Shown: positions 53,904 through 63,717, counted from the stretch's first letter. The stretch is 64,000 nucleotides of DNA from Aliiglaciecola sp041538045 (GCF_041538045.1 NZ_JBGOSE010000003.1:248001-312000); one strand, 5' to 3'. The notes: generated from the sequence alone by a model not told the origin. Program-made: numbers and translations.

Positions 53904-56109
53904 GTTTTTTAGATTCACAATCTATTAATTCTGGATAACTCTTTTTAACGTCATCATAAAACTCAGAAGCAGTAAGCAACTTATCATAAAGCTCATTAAT
54001 TAGAGTTTTTAGTTGTTTACACTCATCAGTTCGTTCAATTATGCTGGCTCTTAAACCGTCATTATCCATTTCTAACTTTGTAATTAATTTTGTATTCAAA
54101 GTAAGCGTATTGAAAGATAATTTTAGATTACCATTGGCAATATTCAATGACTCTTCCAACGCATTAACCTTTTCTTGTAGGTCTTCACATCGCTTTTTAA
54201 ACTCTTGGTGCCAATTGGCTTGTCCGTCTCTTTGTTTTGTCCTTTCTTCGAGTTCGCCCCTAAGTGAGCTTAATTGAGATTCCAACGAACTTTTTTCGCT
54301 TTGAAGTGATTGTTTGACTTCTAAAATGTCGTCCAGCTGTTGCTTATGCTCAGATTCCAATACTGAAAACTTTGTGCTTAACTCCTCGTTCTTACTCTCT
54401 AATCGCTGTTTTTCAGTCTGCACAGCCTTCAAATTTTCATTAGACGCTTTCAATGAAACCTCTAAGGACTCCACCTTTTTGTTTAACCCTTCAGCCCATT
54501 TTTTACTTTCTTCGAGCCTGTGGGCTTGTTCGTTTCGTTGCTTTGTTCGTTCTTCGAGTTCAGCTTTAAGTGAACTTAATTCAGATTCTATTGCACTTTT
54601 TTCACTTTGAAGAGATTGTTTGACCTGCAAGCTGTTATCAAGCTGTTGTTTATGCTCAGTTTCCAATACTGAAAGCTTTGTGTTTAAGTCGTCTACCTTT
54701 GTCTCTAATTGCTGTTTTTCAGTCTGCACAGCCTTCAAATTTTCATTAGACGCTTTCAATGAAACCTCTAAGGACTCCACCTTTTTGTTCAACTCTTCAG
54801 CCCATTTTTTATTTTCTTCATGCCAATGGGCTTGCTCATTTCGTTGCTTAGTTCGTTTTTCGAGTTCGATTTTAAGTGAAGATAACTCAGACTCTAATGA
54901 ACTTTTTTCGCTTTCAAAAGATTGTTTGGCTTGTGAACTCTCTTCCAGTTGTTGTTTATGTTCTAACTCTAAAGTTGAAAAGTTTATTTTCAATTGCTCT
55001 AAATTACTCGCTACTTGTTGTTTTTCAGCCTGCAATGTTTCGAACTGTTTTGTAGACTCTGCTTTTTGAGTTTCTAAAGAAGTGTTTAAATGTTCGATTC
55101 TTTTAGTTTTCGGCTCCACTTGAGCCGTCAATGTTTGAATTTGACTGAATAATTTTTGATGTTGCTGTTCGTTTTCTTCTTTATCTTTTCCGTGCGTTTC
55201 AATTAATTGTTGCTTATCCGTTTGAAGCTGTTTTATTGTGGCTTCAGATGCTAACTTGTCACTTTCTAACCTTTTTTCCAAACTTTTTACTAAGTCTGTT
55301 TTTTGTTGATTAGACTCTTCCAACTCTGACTTAAGTTTGTTGTTAGTTTCGATTACTTTATTCAATTCAACAGACTGTTTTTCTAAAGATTGAGTAAAAT
55401 CCCTCTTCGCTTTTTCGGCATCATTATTTTGCGCTAGGAATTGACTTTTATACTCTTCAATTTCCTTCTGATGCTGACTTTTTTGCAACTGCAGTTGTTT
55501 TTTTACCAACTCAAGTTCAGACCACATGGGATTGCGATGCATCTCGGCAATGGGAATATCTGGATCGAGGCTATCTGTAGTGGTCAGTTCGAAACCTTGG
55601 GACTGCAATAAGGATAATAATTCCGGTGCAGGCAGGGCATTTTCGTATAACGAGATCTCAGGAATAGGTAAATAAAGCGTGCTTATATTCTGCCAAAACT
55701 CAATGCTGAACAAAGACTCTAATATTAAGTGATTTATATCAAGTATATCCAAAACCAAGGTAATCGAAGCAGGTTGCGTAATGTACTCTTCTAACACATC
55801 AACAATAACTTCAGTATTTACTTCTTCCCGCTCTTCTAACTTTAACCCCGGATAAAGTTCCTTTAAGCCTGTAGCAGATGAAAAAGCAGAAAACTCATCT
55901 AAAGAATACCGATTAAAATCAGATTTTTGAGCAGTATTAGAAATGACTCCGTGGACTATTTTAAACTTGTTATCTTTACTAAACTGTTTACGAAGCTTGG
56001 CTACCTGTTCTAAGCGAGCTTCAACTAACACCACAGTTTCGAATTTATCGAAGTTAATACTTGGTGTTTCAACTTGCCCTGCCCCTAACCAAATTAAGAC
56101 TTTATTCAT
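53893..56109 (-). CDS. Long coiled-coil protein with N-terminal Rossmann-like domain; candidate chain-length ruler
   Basis: 738 residues. The N-terminal 200 look like a Rossmann, possibly FkbM-methyltransferase-like domain (LIWLGAGQVE, VVLVEARLEQVAKLRKQF, KIVHGVISN), with a weak or lost SAM motif. From about 203 to 700 it is continuous charged coiled coil, containing three copies of a 102-residue repeat (about 380-680) with TKQRNEQAH and LKASNENLKAVQTEKQ. In E. coli O9a, WbdD joins a methyltransferase to a coiled coil whose length sets polymer length; the layout here is comparable, which is inference. No membrane segment or signal peptide. Confidence 0.7.
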   Translation of the reverse strand: MNKVLIWLGAGQVETPSINFDKFETVVLVEARLEQVAKLRKQFSKDNKFKIVHGVISNTAQKSDFNRYSLDEFSAFSSATGLKELYPGLKLEEREEVNTEVIVDVLEEYITQPASITLVLDILDINHLILESLFSIEFWQNISTLYLPIPEISLYENALPAPELLSLLQSQGFELTTTDSLDPDIPIAEMHRNPMWSELELVKKQLQLQKSQHQKEIEEYKSQFLAQNNDAEKAKRDFTQSLEKQSVELNKVIETNNKLKSELEESNQQKTDLVKSLEKRLESDKLASEATIKQLQTDKQQLIETHGKDKEENEQQHQKLFSQIQTLTAQVEPKTKRIEHLNTSLETQKAESTKQFETLQAEKQQVASNLEQLKINFSTLELEHKQQLEESSQAKQSFESEKSSLESELSSLKIELEKRTKQRNEQAHWHEENKKWAEELNKKVESLEVSLKASNENLKAVQTEKQQLETKVDDLNTKLSVLETEHKQQLDNSLQVKQSLQSEKSAIESELSSLKAELEERTKQRNEQAHRLEESKKWAEGLNKKVESLEVSLKASNENLKAVQTEKQRLESKNEELSTKFSVLESEHKQQLDDILEVKQSLQSEKSSLESQLSSLRGELEERTKQRDGQANWHQEFKKRCEDLQEKVNALEESLNIANGNLKLSFNTLTLNTKLITKLEMDNDGLRASIIERTDECKQLKTLINELYDKLLTASEFYDDVKKSYPELIDCESKKHEL
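54179..55040. repeat. 306-bp tandem repeat inside the coiled-coil gene
   Basis: The same sequence recurs exactly 306 bp apart: GTTTATGCTC-like blocks at 54342, 54648 and 54954, and CACAGCCTTCAAATTTTCAT at 54421 and 54727. Neighbouring copies are nearly identical at the DNA level while the outer one has diverged, showing recent expansion in frame (102 codons). Confidence 0.95.
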
Positions 56110-56129
56110 TATATTCGTCCTTGCTCAAA

Positions 56130-57824
56130 CTATGGTTTATTTTGATTGACAAGCATTTTTGGAGAGGCACTTCTTCCTTCACTTATTCCAAACTTTATAT
56201 AGTGGATTAGAGGGTTAATATTTGCATCAGCAATATCAGGGTAGCGCTGAAGATACCACTTTCCATCAAACTGAGGGCTTGGGAAACGCCCCTCTTTGGC
56301 TCCAAATTTTAGATAATGTTCCGCAGGGTTAATTTCCGATGCCGCCACATCAGGATAAGTTTCTAAGTACCAAGCGGCATCAAAATATTCGGAGGTTAAT
56401 AACAACCCTATATTTTCCTGTAATTTAGCTTTCTTTTTATCCATATTTCCTACGGCTTTTACCAGTTTACGAACAGGATCTGCCGACTTCCAGAAAGTGG
56501 ATGATTTAATTTGGGTGATTTCAGCTTTTGCTTGATTCAAATTGTGCTTAAGAATGTTATTTTCACTCTTTGCCTTGGCGATTTGAGAGGCTTGTTTATC
56601 CAACTCCATTTGCTTTAATTTGATTTGCTGTAAATTTTTAGCCTGAGTTTTATCTTTTTGTTTTATCTCTGCGTTGAGATCAGTAACCTTGTAATTTAAC
56701 GACACCACCAAATTAGTTGAATTAGCCAGTTGTTTCTCTAAATCAGCGTTTTTCTTGTTGAGCGATTCTAGTTCAATTTTAAAGGCTGTAATTTCTTTGT
56801 CTTTAGATTGGTAGTATAAGAAAAACTCTTCTAACTCTTCTTGAACCTGCCCTAATTGCAGTTCTAATAACTCCCCTTCACTTTTCTCCGCCTCTAACTT
56901 AGCCAAGGTATCTGTTAATTGGGTTGTTAACTGCAATTCTGTTTGTTCATATTTCTGTTTTTCAGTTTCGAAATCTAAATAAAACTGTTCTAACTCTTCC
57001 TGTACGCTCGCTAATTGTAATTCCAACAACTCATGTTCTTGTTTTACACTTTCGGCTTGCTGTTTCATTGAGGTACTCTGGAGCACCAATTTATCTTGTA
57101 GTTCAGCAACAATCTTCTGTTCACCTTTTAACGCTTGGTTAGCTAAATCCATGGCGTTTTTTTGTTCTTTGAGTTGATTGTTTAGAGTTTCAATATTTTT
57201 CTCTAACTCTTTTCTTGTACTACTATCAGCAGCATTCAGTTTTAACACCTTGTCGCTGTCCAAAACCAAATCAATTGTCTCACATACCGGCAAACTGCTA
57301 GCTGTTAAGACGAGATTTAAATGCGCCAATCTTTGTTCCTGACGAACGTGTTGACATGCAAGCAGTAGATTAAAATCGGAGATAAGTTGATAATCAAAGC
57401 TGTTAAGAATCGAAACTCCTTGATCTTTCATTTGTTCGGCAAAAGTAGTTTGATTCAGCAATGCTTGATTCAAATTAATCAGTTTAATTTTACGGCGATA
57501 TTGTTTATGGACGTTCAACAATAAATCACCTTTTTGTTGCCATTCATTAGTGGCGGTTTCTAAATCCTCACCTTGACTAACTGCACTTGCAAGAACAAAT
57601 TCACTTTGTTGATAAAACAAAAATGCCGAATCAATTTTATTCGTTTGCAAATCTTTCGCCAATAGCTCTAAGTCAACTACGGGTTGGTAACAAAAGACGA
57701 GTTTACTTTCTGTATTGTTTTCTAAATCACTATAAGATTCTATAAATTTGATATTCTTATCATCAAATGACTTCGCTAAATTTCGCCAAAGCTCTGTGTT
57801 TTCAGTGGTAATGATGATTTTCAA
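56130..57824 (-). CDS. Coiled-coil protein ending in two WYL..YPDVA modules
   Basis: 564 residues from a TTG at 57824 with AGGA eight bases upstream; a longer frame starts at 57881. Residues 1-200 are an unrecognised alpha/beta domain (KIIITTENTELWRNLAKSF, LVFCYQPVVDLELLAKDL). Residues about 200-465 are coiled coil with paired LEEF/LEQF repeats (LQLGQVQEELEEFF). The C-terminus has FDAAWYLETYPDVAASEINP and FDGKWYLQRYPDIADANINP, each ending in HYxKFGxxEGR. These modules also occur in the two large glycosyltransferases, so they may dock the enzymes into one complex. Likely co-transcribed with the coiled-coil gene 20 bp downstream. Confidence 0.7.
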   Translation of the reverse strand: MKIIITTENTELWRNLAKSFDDKNIKFIESYSDLENNTESKLVFCYQPVVDLELLAKDLQTNKIDSAFLFYQQSEFVLASAVSQGEDLETATNEWQQKGDLLLNVHKQYRRKIKLINLNQALLNQTTFAEQMKDQGVSILNSFDYQLISDFNLLLACQHVRQEQRLAHLNLVLTASSLPVCETIDLVLDSDKVLKLNAADSSTRKELEKNIETLNNQLKEQKNAMDLANQALKGEQKIVAELQDKLVLQSTSMKQQAESVKQEHELLELQLASVQEELEQFYLDFETEKQKYEQTELQLTTQLTDTLAKLEAEKSEGELLELQLGQVQEELEEFFLYYQSKDKEITAFKIELESLNKKNADLEKQLANSTNLVVSLNYKVTDLNAEIKQKDKTQAKNLQQIKLKQMELDKQASQIAKAKSENNILKHNLNQAKAEITQIKSSTFWKSADPVRKLVKAVGNMDKKKAKLQENIGLLLTSEYFDAAWYLETYPDVAASEINPAEHYLKFGAKEGRFPSPQFDGKWYLQRYPDIADANINPLIHYIKFGISEGRSASPKMLVNQNKP

Positions 57825-58074
57825 ACTATATATCCTATTAATATCATTTGATTTTTTGTTTGCTTGATTTAACAGTTTCAATGGAAACTGGAAAGCTGTT
57901 AATTTGATGACTATTGATCAGATGAATAATAACTAATTTGTAAGAATATTACACCCATAACAGCACCTATTGTTTTACGGCCTATATATTTGTTAACTAA
58001 ACAATTACTGACACAATATTTAAGTAACTAAAGAACATTTAATTAAAATTTGCGTTCTTCAGAAAAGACACTAA

Positions 58075-59163
58075 TTAACGCTCAACTAATGTTTTCCACC
58101 AACTATCATTTTTTAAATACCAATCAATCGTTTTAGCTATCCCTGATTTAAAAGTCTCTTCAGGTTTATAGTATAATTCATTATTAGTTTTAGTGGCATC
58201 TATCGCATAACGTCTGTCATGGCCTGCCCTGTCGGTAACATAGGTAATAAGATCTTCAGCTTGCCCAGTAATTGCACTCGTTGCGTCTGGGTACTTTTCC
58301 TGTAATTCGGTGTTGGTAGCAAACGCCTGATTCATTTTTTCACAAACCAATTCCACAATATCAATATTAGCCCATTCATTATGGCCGCCAATATTATAAT
58401 TTTCACCTATGCGGCCTTTTTTAAGCACCAGCTCAATTCCACGGGCGTGGTCTTCAACGTAAAGCCAATCACGAATTTGTTGCCCATCACCATACACAGG
58501 TAAGGGTTTATTGTGCAAAATATTAGTAATAATGAGGGGGATTAACTTTTCTGGGAAGTGGTAAGGACCATAATTGTTTGAGCAATTACTGGTGGTTACC
58601 TCTAAGCCATAGGTATGATGATACGCTCGCACTAAATGATCACTGGCGGCCTTACTTGCGGAATAAGGAGAATTAGGAGCATATGGCGTATCTTCGGTAA
58701 AAGCCGGATCGTTTGCGTCCAAAGAACCATAGACTTCATCGGTACTAACATGATGAAAACGATGTTCTAATGGCGCTTCCCCTGCTTCTTTTGGCAGGTC
58801 AATCCAAACTTTTTTAGCCGCTTTGAGCAAACTATAGGTGCCAATGATATTAGTTTCTATGAAGGCGTCTGGCCCAGTTATAGAGCGATCTACATGAGAT
58901 TCTGCGGCAAAATGCACGATAGTATCAATTTGATGTTCTTGTAACAGTGACTCCACTAAACTTGTGTCACAAATATCGCCTTTTACAAATTCAAAAAACT
59001 CGTTTGACTCAACTGATGCTAGATTTGCACGATTACCAGCGTAAGTTAGTGCATCTAAAACCACTACTTTATCGTTAGGGTTATTTTGCATCCAATACAG
59101 AACGAAGTTCGCACCGATAAATCCGGCACCGCCGGTCACAAGTAACGCTTTATTTTTAGTCAT
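58075..59163 (-). CDS. rfbB: dTDP-glucose 4,6-dehydratase
   Basis: 362 residues. Rossmann TGGAGFIGANFV, HFAAESHVDRSI, catalytic STDEVYGSL with Asp-Glu and YSASKAASDHLV (Y-x3-K), then NNYGPYHFPEKLIPL. Second step of dTDP-L-rhamnose synthesis. It heads the rmlB-D-C-A cluster (16, 28 and 1 bp gaps). Confidence 0.97.
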   Translation of the reverse strand: MTKNKALLVTGGAGFIGANFVLYWMQNNPNDKVVVLDALTYAGNRANLASVESNEFFEFVKGDICDTSLVESLLQEHQIDTIVHFAAESHVDRSITGPDAFIETNIIGTYSLLKAAKKVWIDLPKEAGEAPLEHRFHHVSTDEVYGSLDANDPAFTEDTPYAPNSPYSASKAASDHLVRAYHHTYGLEVTTSNCSNNYGPYHFPEKLIPLIITNILHNKPLPVYGDGQQIRDWLYVEDHARGIELVLKKGRIGENYNIGGHNEWANIDIVELVCEKMNQAFATNTELQEKYPDATSAITGQAEDLITYVTDRAGHDRRYAIDATKTNNELYYKPEETFKSGIAKTIDWYLKNDSWWKTLVER

Positions 59164-59179
59164 TTTTAATATCTTTTAT

Positions 59180-60043
59180 TCATTTAGTTGAAGCTATTTG
59201 TTGCATAACTTCACTCAATTCGACCCGCCAATGTTTGGGTTGAAGTCCGTTAAAAGCCATCGTAAGGGAGGCTTTATCTAATACACTATAGCTCGGTCTC
59301 TTTGCCGGAGTGGGATACGCTAAGGTTGGAATTGGTTTAACCGGGATGGATTTATTTAATAGCCCATACTTAATACCTAACTCTTGAATTGCTAGTGCAA
59401 AATCGTACCAACTGCAAACACCTGAATCAGTAAAGTGATGCACCCCATTCACATTATGATTAACCGCATACAAACAGGCTTTGGCTAAAGCGCTGGCTGA
59501 TGTGGGTGAACCAATTTGGTCATCAATGATACCCAGTTCGGGTTTTTCGGCCATCAATCGCAGCATTGTTTTCACAAAATTATTGCCAAATTGTGAGTAC
59601 ACCCAACTGGTTCTAATAATACACCCTTGGCTAGGCGCGAATTGCTGAATAGCCTTTTCCCCTGCCGCTTTACTCGCCCCGTAAACACCGATAGGCGCAT
59701 GCACATCTTCAACCAGATAAGGTGAACCTTTATCGCCAGAAAACACATAATCGGTAGATACATGCACTAATGGCACAGCGTTTTGATTTGCGAACTTGGC
59801 CAAATTCTCTACCGCGGCAGCATTGATTTCAAACGCTTGTTGCTTTTCTGATTCGGCTTTATCTACGGCGGTGTACGCTGATGCATTAATAATACCTGTG
59901 ACATTATTGTTACTCAGTATTGAATTAACGTTTTCTGCACTGGTTATATCAATATCGTCACGGCCTAAACAAAGCAAACTATCATCTAGTCGTTTTAATT
60001 CTTGTGCTAACTGACCACTTTTTCCAATAACCACTATTGTCAT
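59180..60043 (-). CDS. rfbD: dTDP-4-dehydrorhamnose reductase
   Basis: 287 residues. IGKSGQLAQEL nucleotide-binding start, STDYVFSGDKGSPY, YGASKAAGEKAI (Y-x3-K) and RTSWVYSQFGNNFVKTM are the RmlD pattern. It uses NAD(P)H to give dTDP-L-rhamnose, the last step of the pathway. Located between rmlC and rmlB. Confidence 0.96.
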   Translation of the reverse strand: MTIVVIGKSGQLAQELKRLDDSLLCLGRDDIDITSAENVNSILSNNNVTGIINASAYTAVDKAESEKQQAFEINAAAVENLAKFANQNAVPLVHVSTDYVFSGDKGSPYLVEDVHAPIGVYGASKAAGEKAIQQFAPSQGCIIRTSWVYSQFGNNFVKTMLRLMAEKPELGIIDDQIGSPTSASALAKACLYAVNHNVNGVHHFTDSGVCSWYDFALAIQELGIKYGLLNKSIPVKPIPTLAYPTPAKRPSYSVLDKASLTMAFNGLQPKHWRVELSEVMQQIASTK

Positions 60044-60071
60044 TTAGACATCGCCTATGAATTTTTTCATC

Positions 60072-60620
60072 TTAATCAAAATAGGGTGCTGAATTGAAGT
60101 CGAGTCCATTTTCATCTTTTGCTGACAAGCCTGGCTTTTCAGTATTACTAAAAGGCCATTCTAAACCTAGATTAGGATCGTCATAGCGGATGGATACTTC
60201 AGATTCTGGATGGTAATAGTCGGTACAGCGATAACAAAACTCGGCGTAATCTGAGGTCACATAAAACCCATGGGCAAAACCTGCAGGCACCCACAATTGC
60301 TTTTTATTCTCAGCAGATAACAAAATGCTACACGTTTTGCCAAAAGTCGGTGATGATTTACGCATATCCACCGCCACATCAAACACTTCACCATGGGTAA
60401 CTCGAACCAACTTTCCTTGGGTATGCTTTAGTTGGTAATGTAACCCTCGAAGAATTCCCTGCTTTGATTTGCTGTGGTTGTCTTGCACAAACTCGACGTC
60501 CGCGACATTTTTTTTGAACCAATCTTGGCGAAAGGTTTCCATGAAAAAACCTCGCTCATCACCAAAAACCTTAGGCTCTATCACTTTCACATCGGGAATA
60601 TTTGTATTTACTACTTTCAT
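60072..60620 (-). CDS. rfbC: dTDP-4-dehydrorhamnose 3,5-epimerase
   Basis: 182 residues from the ATG at 60620, which begins one base after the rmlA stop; a longer frame overlapping rmlA is unlikely. Cupin motifs DERGFFMETFRQ, QDNHSKSKQGILRGLHYQ (catalytic His), GEVFDVAVDMR and FAHGFYV are complete. It epimerises dTDP-4-keto-6-deoxyglucose at C3 and C5. Confidence 0.96.
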   Translation of the reverse strand: MKVVNTNIPDVKVIEPKVFGDERGFFMETFRQDWFKKNVADVEFVQDNHSKSKQGILRGLHYQLKHTQGKLVRVTHGEVFDVAVDMRKSSPTFGKTCSILLSAENKKQLWVPAGFAHGFYVTSDYAEFCYRCTDYYHPESEVSIRYDDPNLGLEWPFSNTEKPGLSAKDENGLDFNSAPYFD

Positions 60621-60621
60621 T

Positions 60622-61509
60622 TTAATGTTTAACTTTCTCGGTGAGCAATTTTGACAGGTATTTACCGTAGCCACTTTTCAACAAGGGCTTGGCCAACTTT
60701 TTCAGCTGAGCGGCATCAATAAAACCTTTACGATAGGCAATTTCTTCAGGACAACAAATCTTTAAACCTTGGCGTTTTTCGATGGCAGCAATAAAATTTG
60801 ATGCATCCAACAAACTATCAATAGTGCCGGTATCTAACCATGCCGAACCGCGCCCCATCAGCTCTACTCGCAAGTTACCTTGTTGTAAATAGAGGTTATT
60901 GAGGTCAGTAATTTCCAATTCACCTCTTTTAGATGGTTGAACTTGTTTAGCTAGCTCTACCACTTGGTTATCGTAAAAATACAAGCCTGTTACTGCATAA
61001 TTTGATTTTGGTTTTTTCGGTTTTTCTTCGATGGACAATGCTTTCCAATCATCGTCAAAATCCACTACACCATAACGTTCAGGATCGGTTACGTGATAAC
61101 CAAATACGGTGGCACCAGAGGGTTGATTATTAGCGTGCCGCAAAGACACTTGAAGATCATGGCCATAATAAAGGTTATCGCCTAATACCAGCGCACAGTG
61201 GTCATCTCCAAGAAACTCTTCCCCCAAAAGAAACGCTTGAGCAAGACCATCCGGAGAAGGTTGTGCAGCATAACTAAAGTTAAGCCCCCAAGCCTCACCT
61301 GTGCCTAATAGAGACTCAAAGCGAGGTAACTCTTCTGGCGTAGAAATGATTAGGATCTCTTTAATTCCCGCTAACATGAGTGTAGAAATGGGATAGTAAA
61401 TCATCGGCTTATCATAAACCGGCATAAGCTGTTTACTGATCACTGAAGTTAGCGGGTGGAGTCGCGTTCCAGACCCACCAGCTAAAACAATTCCTTTTCT
61501 CACATTCAT
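60622..61509 (-). CDS. rfbA: Glucose-1-phosphate thymidylyltransferase
   Basis: 295 residues. GIVLAGGSGTRLHPLT, SKQLMPVYDKPMIYYP, LGDNLYYGHDL and GSAWLDTGTIDSLL are all typical of RmlA. It makes dTDP-glucose and is feedback-regulated by dTDP-rhamnose in known enzymes. First gene of the rml cluster after the export genes. Confidence 0.97.
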   Translation of the reverse strand: MNVRKGIVLAGGSGTRLHPLTSVISKQLMPVYDKPMIYYPISTLMLAGIKEILIISTPEELPRFESLLGTGEAWGLNFSYAAQPSPDGLAQAFLLGEEFLGDDHCALVLGDNLYYGHDLQVSLRHANNQPSGATVFGYHVTDPERYGVVDFDDDWKALSIEEKPKKPKSNYAVTGLYFYDNQVVELAKQVQPSKRGELEITDLNNLYLQQGNLRVELMGRGSAWLDTGTIDSLLDASNFIAAIEKRQGLKICCPEEIAYRKGFIDAAQLKKLAKPLLKSGYGKYLSKLLTEKVKH

Positions 61510-61588
61510 TACCTTATTAAATTTGAAACTTTAAAATTGCAAGGTTATTGATAAGATGTAACAACCTAATTTTAAATTGAGATTCCGA

Positions 61589-63043
61589 TTATCTTAATTC
61601 CGCCACTGTAGCGATTACAATTCGCCCAATACCAAACAGCATTAAGGTTATGGCTAAAAACAAGCTTAGGTTATAAAACACTTCTGGGTACTTGGCATCT
61701 TGAGGCGACGTCGGGGACTCTACTGTAACCAAGTATTTAAGTTGACGATAAGCTTCAATTCGCGATTTTTCCAAAGAAACTTGAGATGAAGTATAAGCCT
61801 GTAAGGCTAGCTCCATATTAATTTTGTAATCACTAAATTTTGCCATTATTTGCGAAACACTTAAGTTTTGTTCGTCTTCAGGCAAAGAATTGTTATCTGA
61901 TTTATCACTGGTAAGCCTAGACCTTTCATTTTCAAGCTGTTCCAACATACTTTCCAATTGTGACCTAGCTTGTATAACCTGAGGTGCATTCTCACTCATA
62001 CTATTTCGTAGGGCGTTCAATTCTGTGCGCTTAGCCGCTACTTGTCCTTCCATCTGGTATGTTATCTGCTGCAACGCCATTCCTTCAGCTTGCGGATCTA
62101 ACAAGTTATGGCGACGTTGAAAGGCTAACAGTTCTGTTTTGGCTTTTTGCAATCTTTTCTCAACCAACTGGTGTTCCAACATCACAAATTCCAGTTGTTT
62201 TTTAGCCAGATTATGACCAATTTCATTTATATACCACTCAGCCCTATCCACAATAGTCTTGCTCATCAAATGAGCAAAATCAGGTTCAAAGGCCTGTACA
62301 TAAATATTAATAACTTGGGATTTTTCATCCAATTCAACTAGAACCCGATCCAAATAATATTTCAGGGTGGTTTCTCTACTAGCATCACCGTCCAAACGGC
62401 TAAACATATCGTAAGCGTTATTACTGTAGTGAGATGAAATATCTAGCGTATTTTCTAAATAAGTTAACATATCATTTGAATAAATAAAGGCTTTAACCAA
62501 TTCCGTATCTAAGCTAGCAGAACCTACACCAAATCCAGACATTAACGCCATTGCTGGATCTAAAGTGGCCATTCCATCCGGCTCTTTTACTATCAATTTA
62601 GCCTGACTTTCGTACCTTGGGCTTGCCCATATCACTTGATAAAAAGCAAATAACACAAAGGGTAAAAATACGCATAAAACCAACGGACGTTTAAACTTTT
62701 GTAGTTGAGGATGGGCAAACACAACTGCAATTTGTTCTTTTAGACTTAACGCATTTTGTAACATCGTTTTTCGATTATTAGATTCCGTTGAAGATAAGGT
62801 CGCCAGTTCAGGTACCTCTTGCAACGCTTTACCCCGCAATTCCTTTAATTTGTTTTGATTAGTTTCACTAGGATCCAAATTTTTTACTCGCTGCATTAAT
62901 CGGAATGCTAAAGCAACATCGGTAAGTTCTAACTCTTCAACCTTTTTATTTAAAAAGTCAGCATCAGACCATTGTTCATTAGATAGCAAAGCTTTGAGTT
63001 CTTCGAAGCGTTGTTCCAATTCTAATTGAGCTTGTTTAGTCAT
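61589..63043 (-). CDS. KpsE/PCP-type capsule export inner-membrane protein
   Basis: 484 residues. The first 110 are a cytoplasmic helical extension. A transmembrane helix near 120-140 (LVLCVFLPFVLFAFYQ) and another near 455-480 flank a periplasmic part with SRLDG, INIYVQAFEPDFA and long coiled coils, the layout of polysaccharide co-polymerase type 3 proteins (KpsE, BexC, CtrB). These bridge the ABC transporter to the outer-membrane channel. Gap of two bases to the ATPase gene. Confidence 0.85.
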   Translation of the reverse strand: MTKQAQLELEQRFEELKALLSNEQWSDADFLNKKVEELELTDVALAFRLMQRVKNLDPSETNQNKLKELRGKALQEVPELATLSSTESNNRKTMLQNALSLKEQIAVVFAHPQLQKFKRPLVLCVFLPFVLFAFYQVIWASPRYESQAKLIVKEPDGMATLDPAMALMSGFGVGSASLDTELVKAFIYSNDMLTYLENTLDISSHYSNNAYDMFSRLDGDASRETTLKYYLDRVLVELDEKSQVINIYVQAFEPDFAHLMSKTIVDRAEWYINEIGHNLAKKQLEFVMLEHQLVEKRLQKAKTELLAFQRRHNLLDPQAEGMALQQITYQMEGQVAAKRTELNALRNSMSENAPQVIQARSQLESMLEQLENERSRLTSDKSDNNSLPEDEQNLSVSQIMAKFSDYKINMELALQAYTSSQVSLEKSRIEAYRQLKYLVTVESPTSPQDAKYPEVFYNLSLFLAITLMLFGIGRIVIATVAELR

Positions 63044-63045
63044 GT

Positions 63046-63717
63046 TTATAAAGCCTGATATTGTTCGATCCCTTGCTCGAGATCGTTATAAAACGTTAAT
63101 TCACCTTTGTGCAGCACAATTGCACTATCACAAAATTGCCTGATCTCATCCATTTCATGACTGACCATTATGACATTTGCCTTTTCACTGCGCTCCAAAA
63201 GCGCTTCTTTGGCTTTCCTTCTGAATTTTGCATCCCCTACTGAAGTAACTTCATCAATAAGATACACATCAAAATCGATTGCAATAGAGCAAGCAAAAGC
63301 TAAACGTGGTTTCATTCCGCTGGAATAAGATTTAACAGGTAAATTATATTTATTACCTAATTCTGCAAACTTCTGAACCCGCTTTTCATAGGTATCTAAA
63401 TCTCCTACTCCATTTATTTTTCCTATAAACCGCGTATTCTCTCGTCCTGTCATTTGCGGGTGTATTCCTGTAGTCAAGGCTACCGGCCATGATAAACTTA
63501 AGTCAGTTATTATTTGCCCTTTATTGGGATATTCACTGCCCGCAAGCAGTCTAAATAACGTTGATTTACCCGCGCCATTTGAACCCAATATACCGATGTT
63601 ATGCCCTGCAGGTATCTCAAAAGATAACTCTTTAAAAACGTACTGATTACCTAACTTCGAAGGGTAATACTTAGTAATATTTTCTAAACGAATCACCTGC
63701 TTATCGCCTGTTTCCAA
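63046..63717 (-). CDS. kpsT: Polysaccharide export ABC transporter ATP-binding protein (KpsT-like)
   Basis: 223 residues. Walker A GSNGAGKSTL, the Q-loop region, signature YSSGMKPRLAFA and Walker B VYLIDEV with switch His VSHEMDE. Short length without the carbohydrate-binding C-terminal domain of O-antigen Wzt fits the capsule KpsT class. Its start overlaps the permease gene by 25 bp. Confidence 0.92.
   Translation of the reverse strand: METGDKQVIRLENITKYYPSKLGNQYVFKELSFEIPAGHNIGILGSNGAGKSTLFRLLAGSEYPNKGQIITDLSLSWPVALTTGIHPQMTGRENTRFIGKINGVGDLDTYEKRVQKFAELGNKYNLPVKSYSSGMKPRLAFACSIAIDFDVYLIDEVTSVGDAKFRRKAKEALLERSEKANVIMVSHEMDEIRQFCDSAIVLHKGELTFYNDLEQGIEQYQAL

Noticed and set aside
54041..55069. 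Three plus-strand Ser/Leu/Phe-rich open frames
   Set aside because: They are antisense shadows of the coiled-coil gene and arise from its biased codons.
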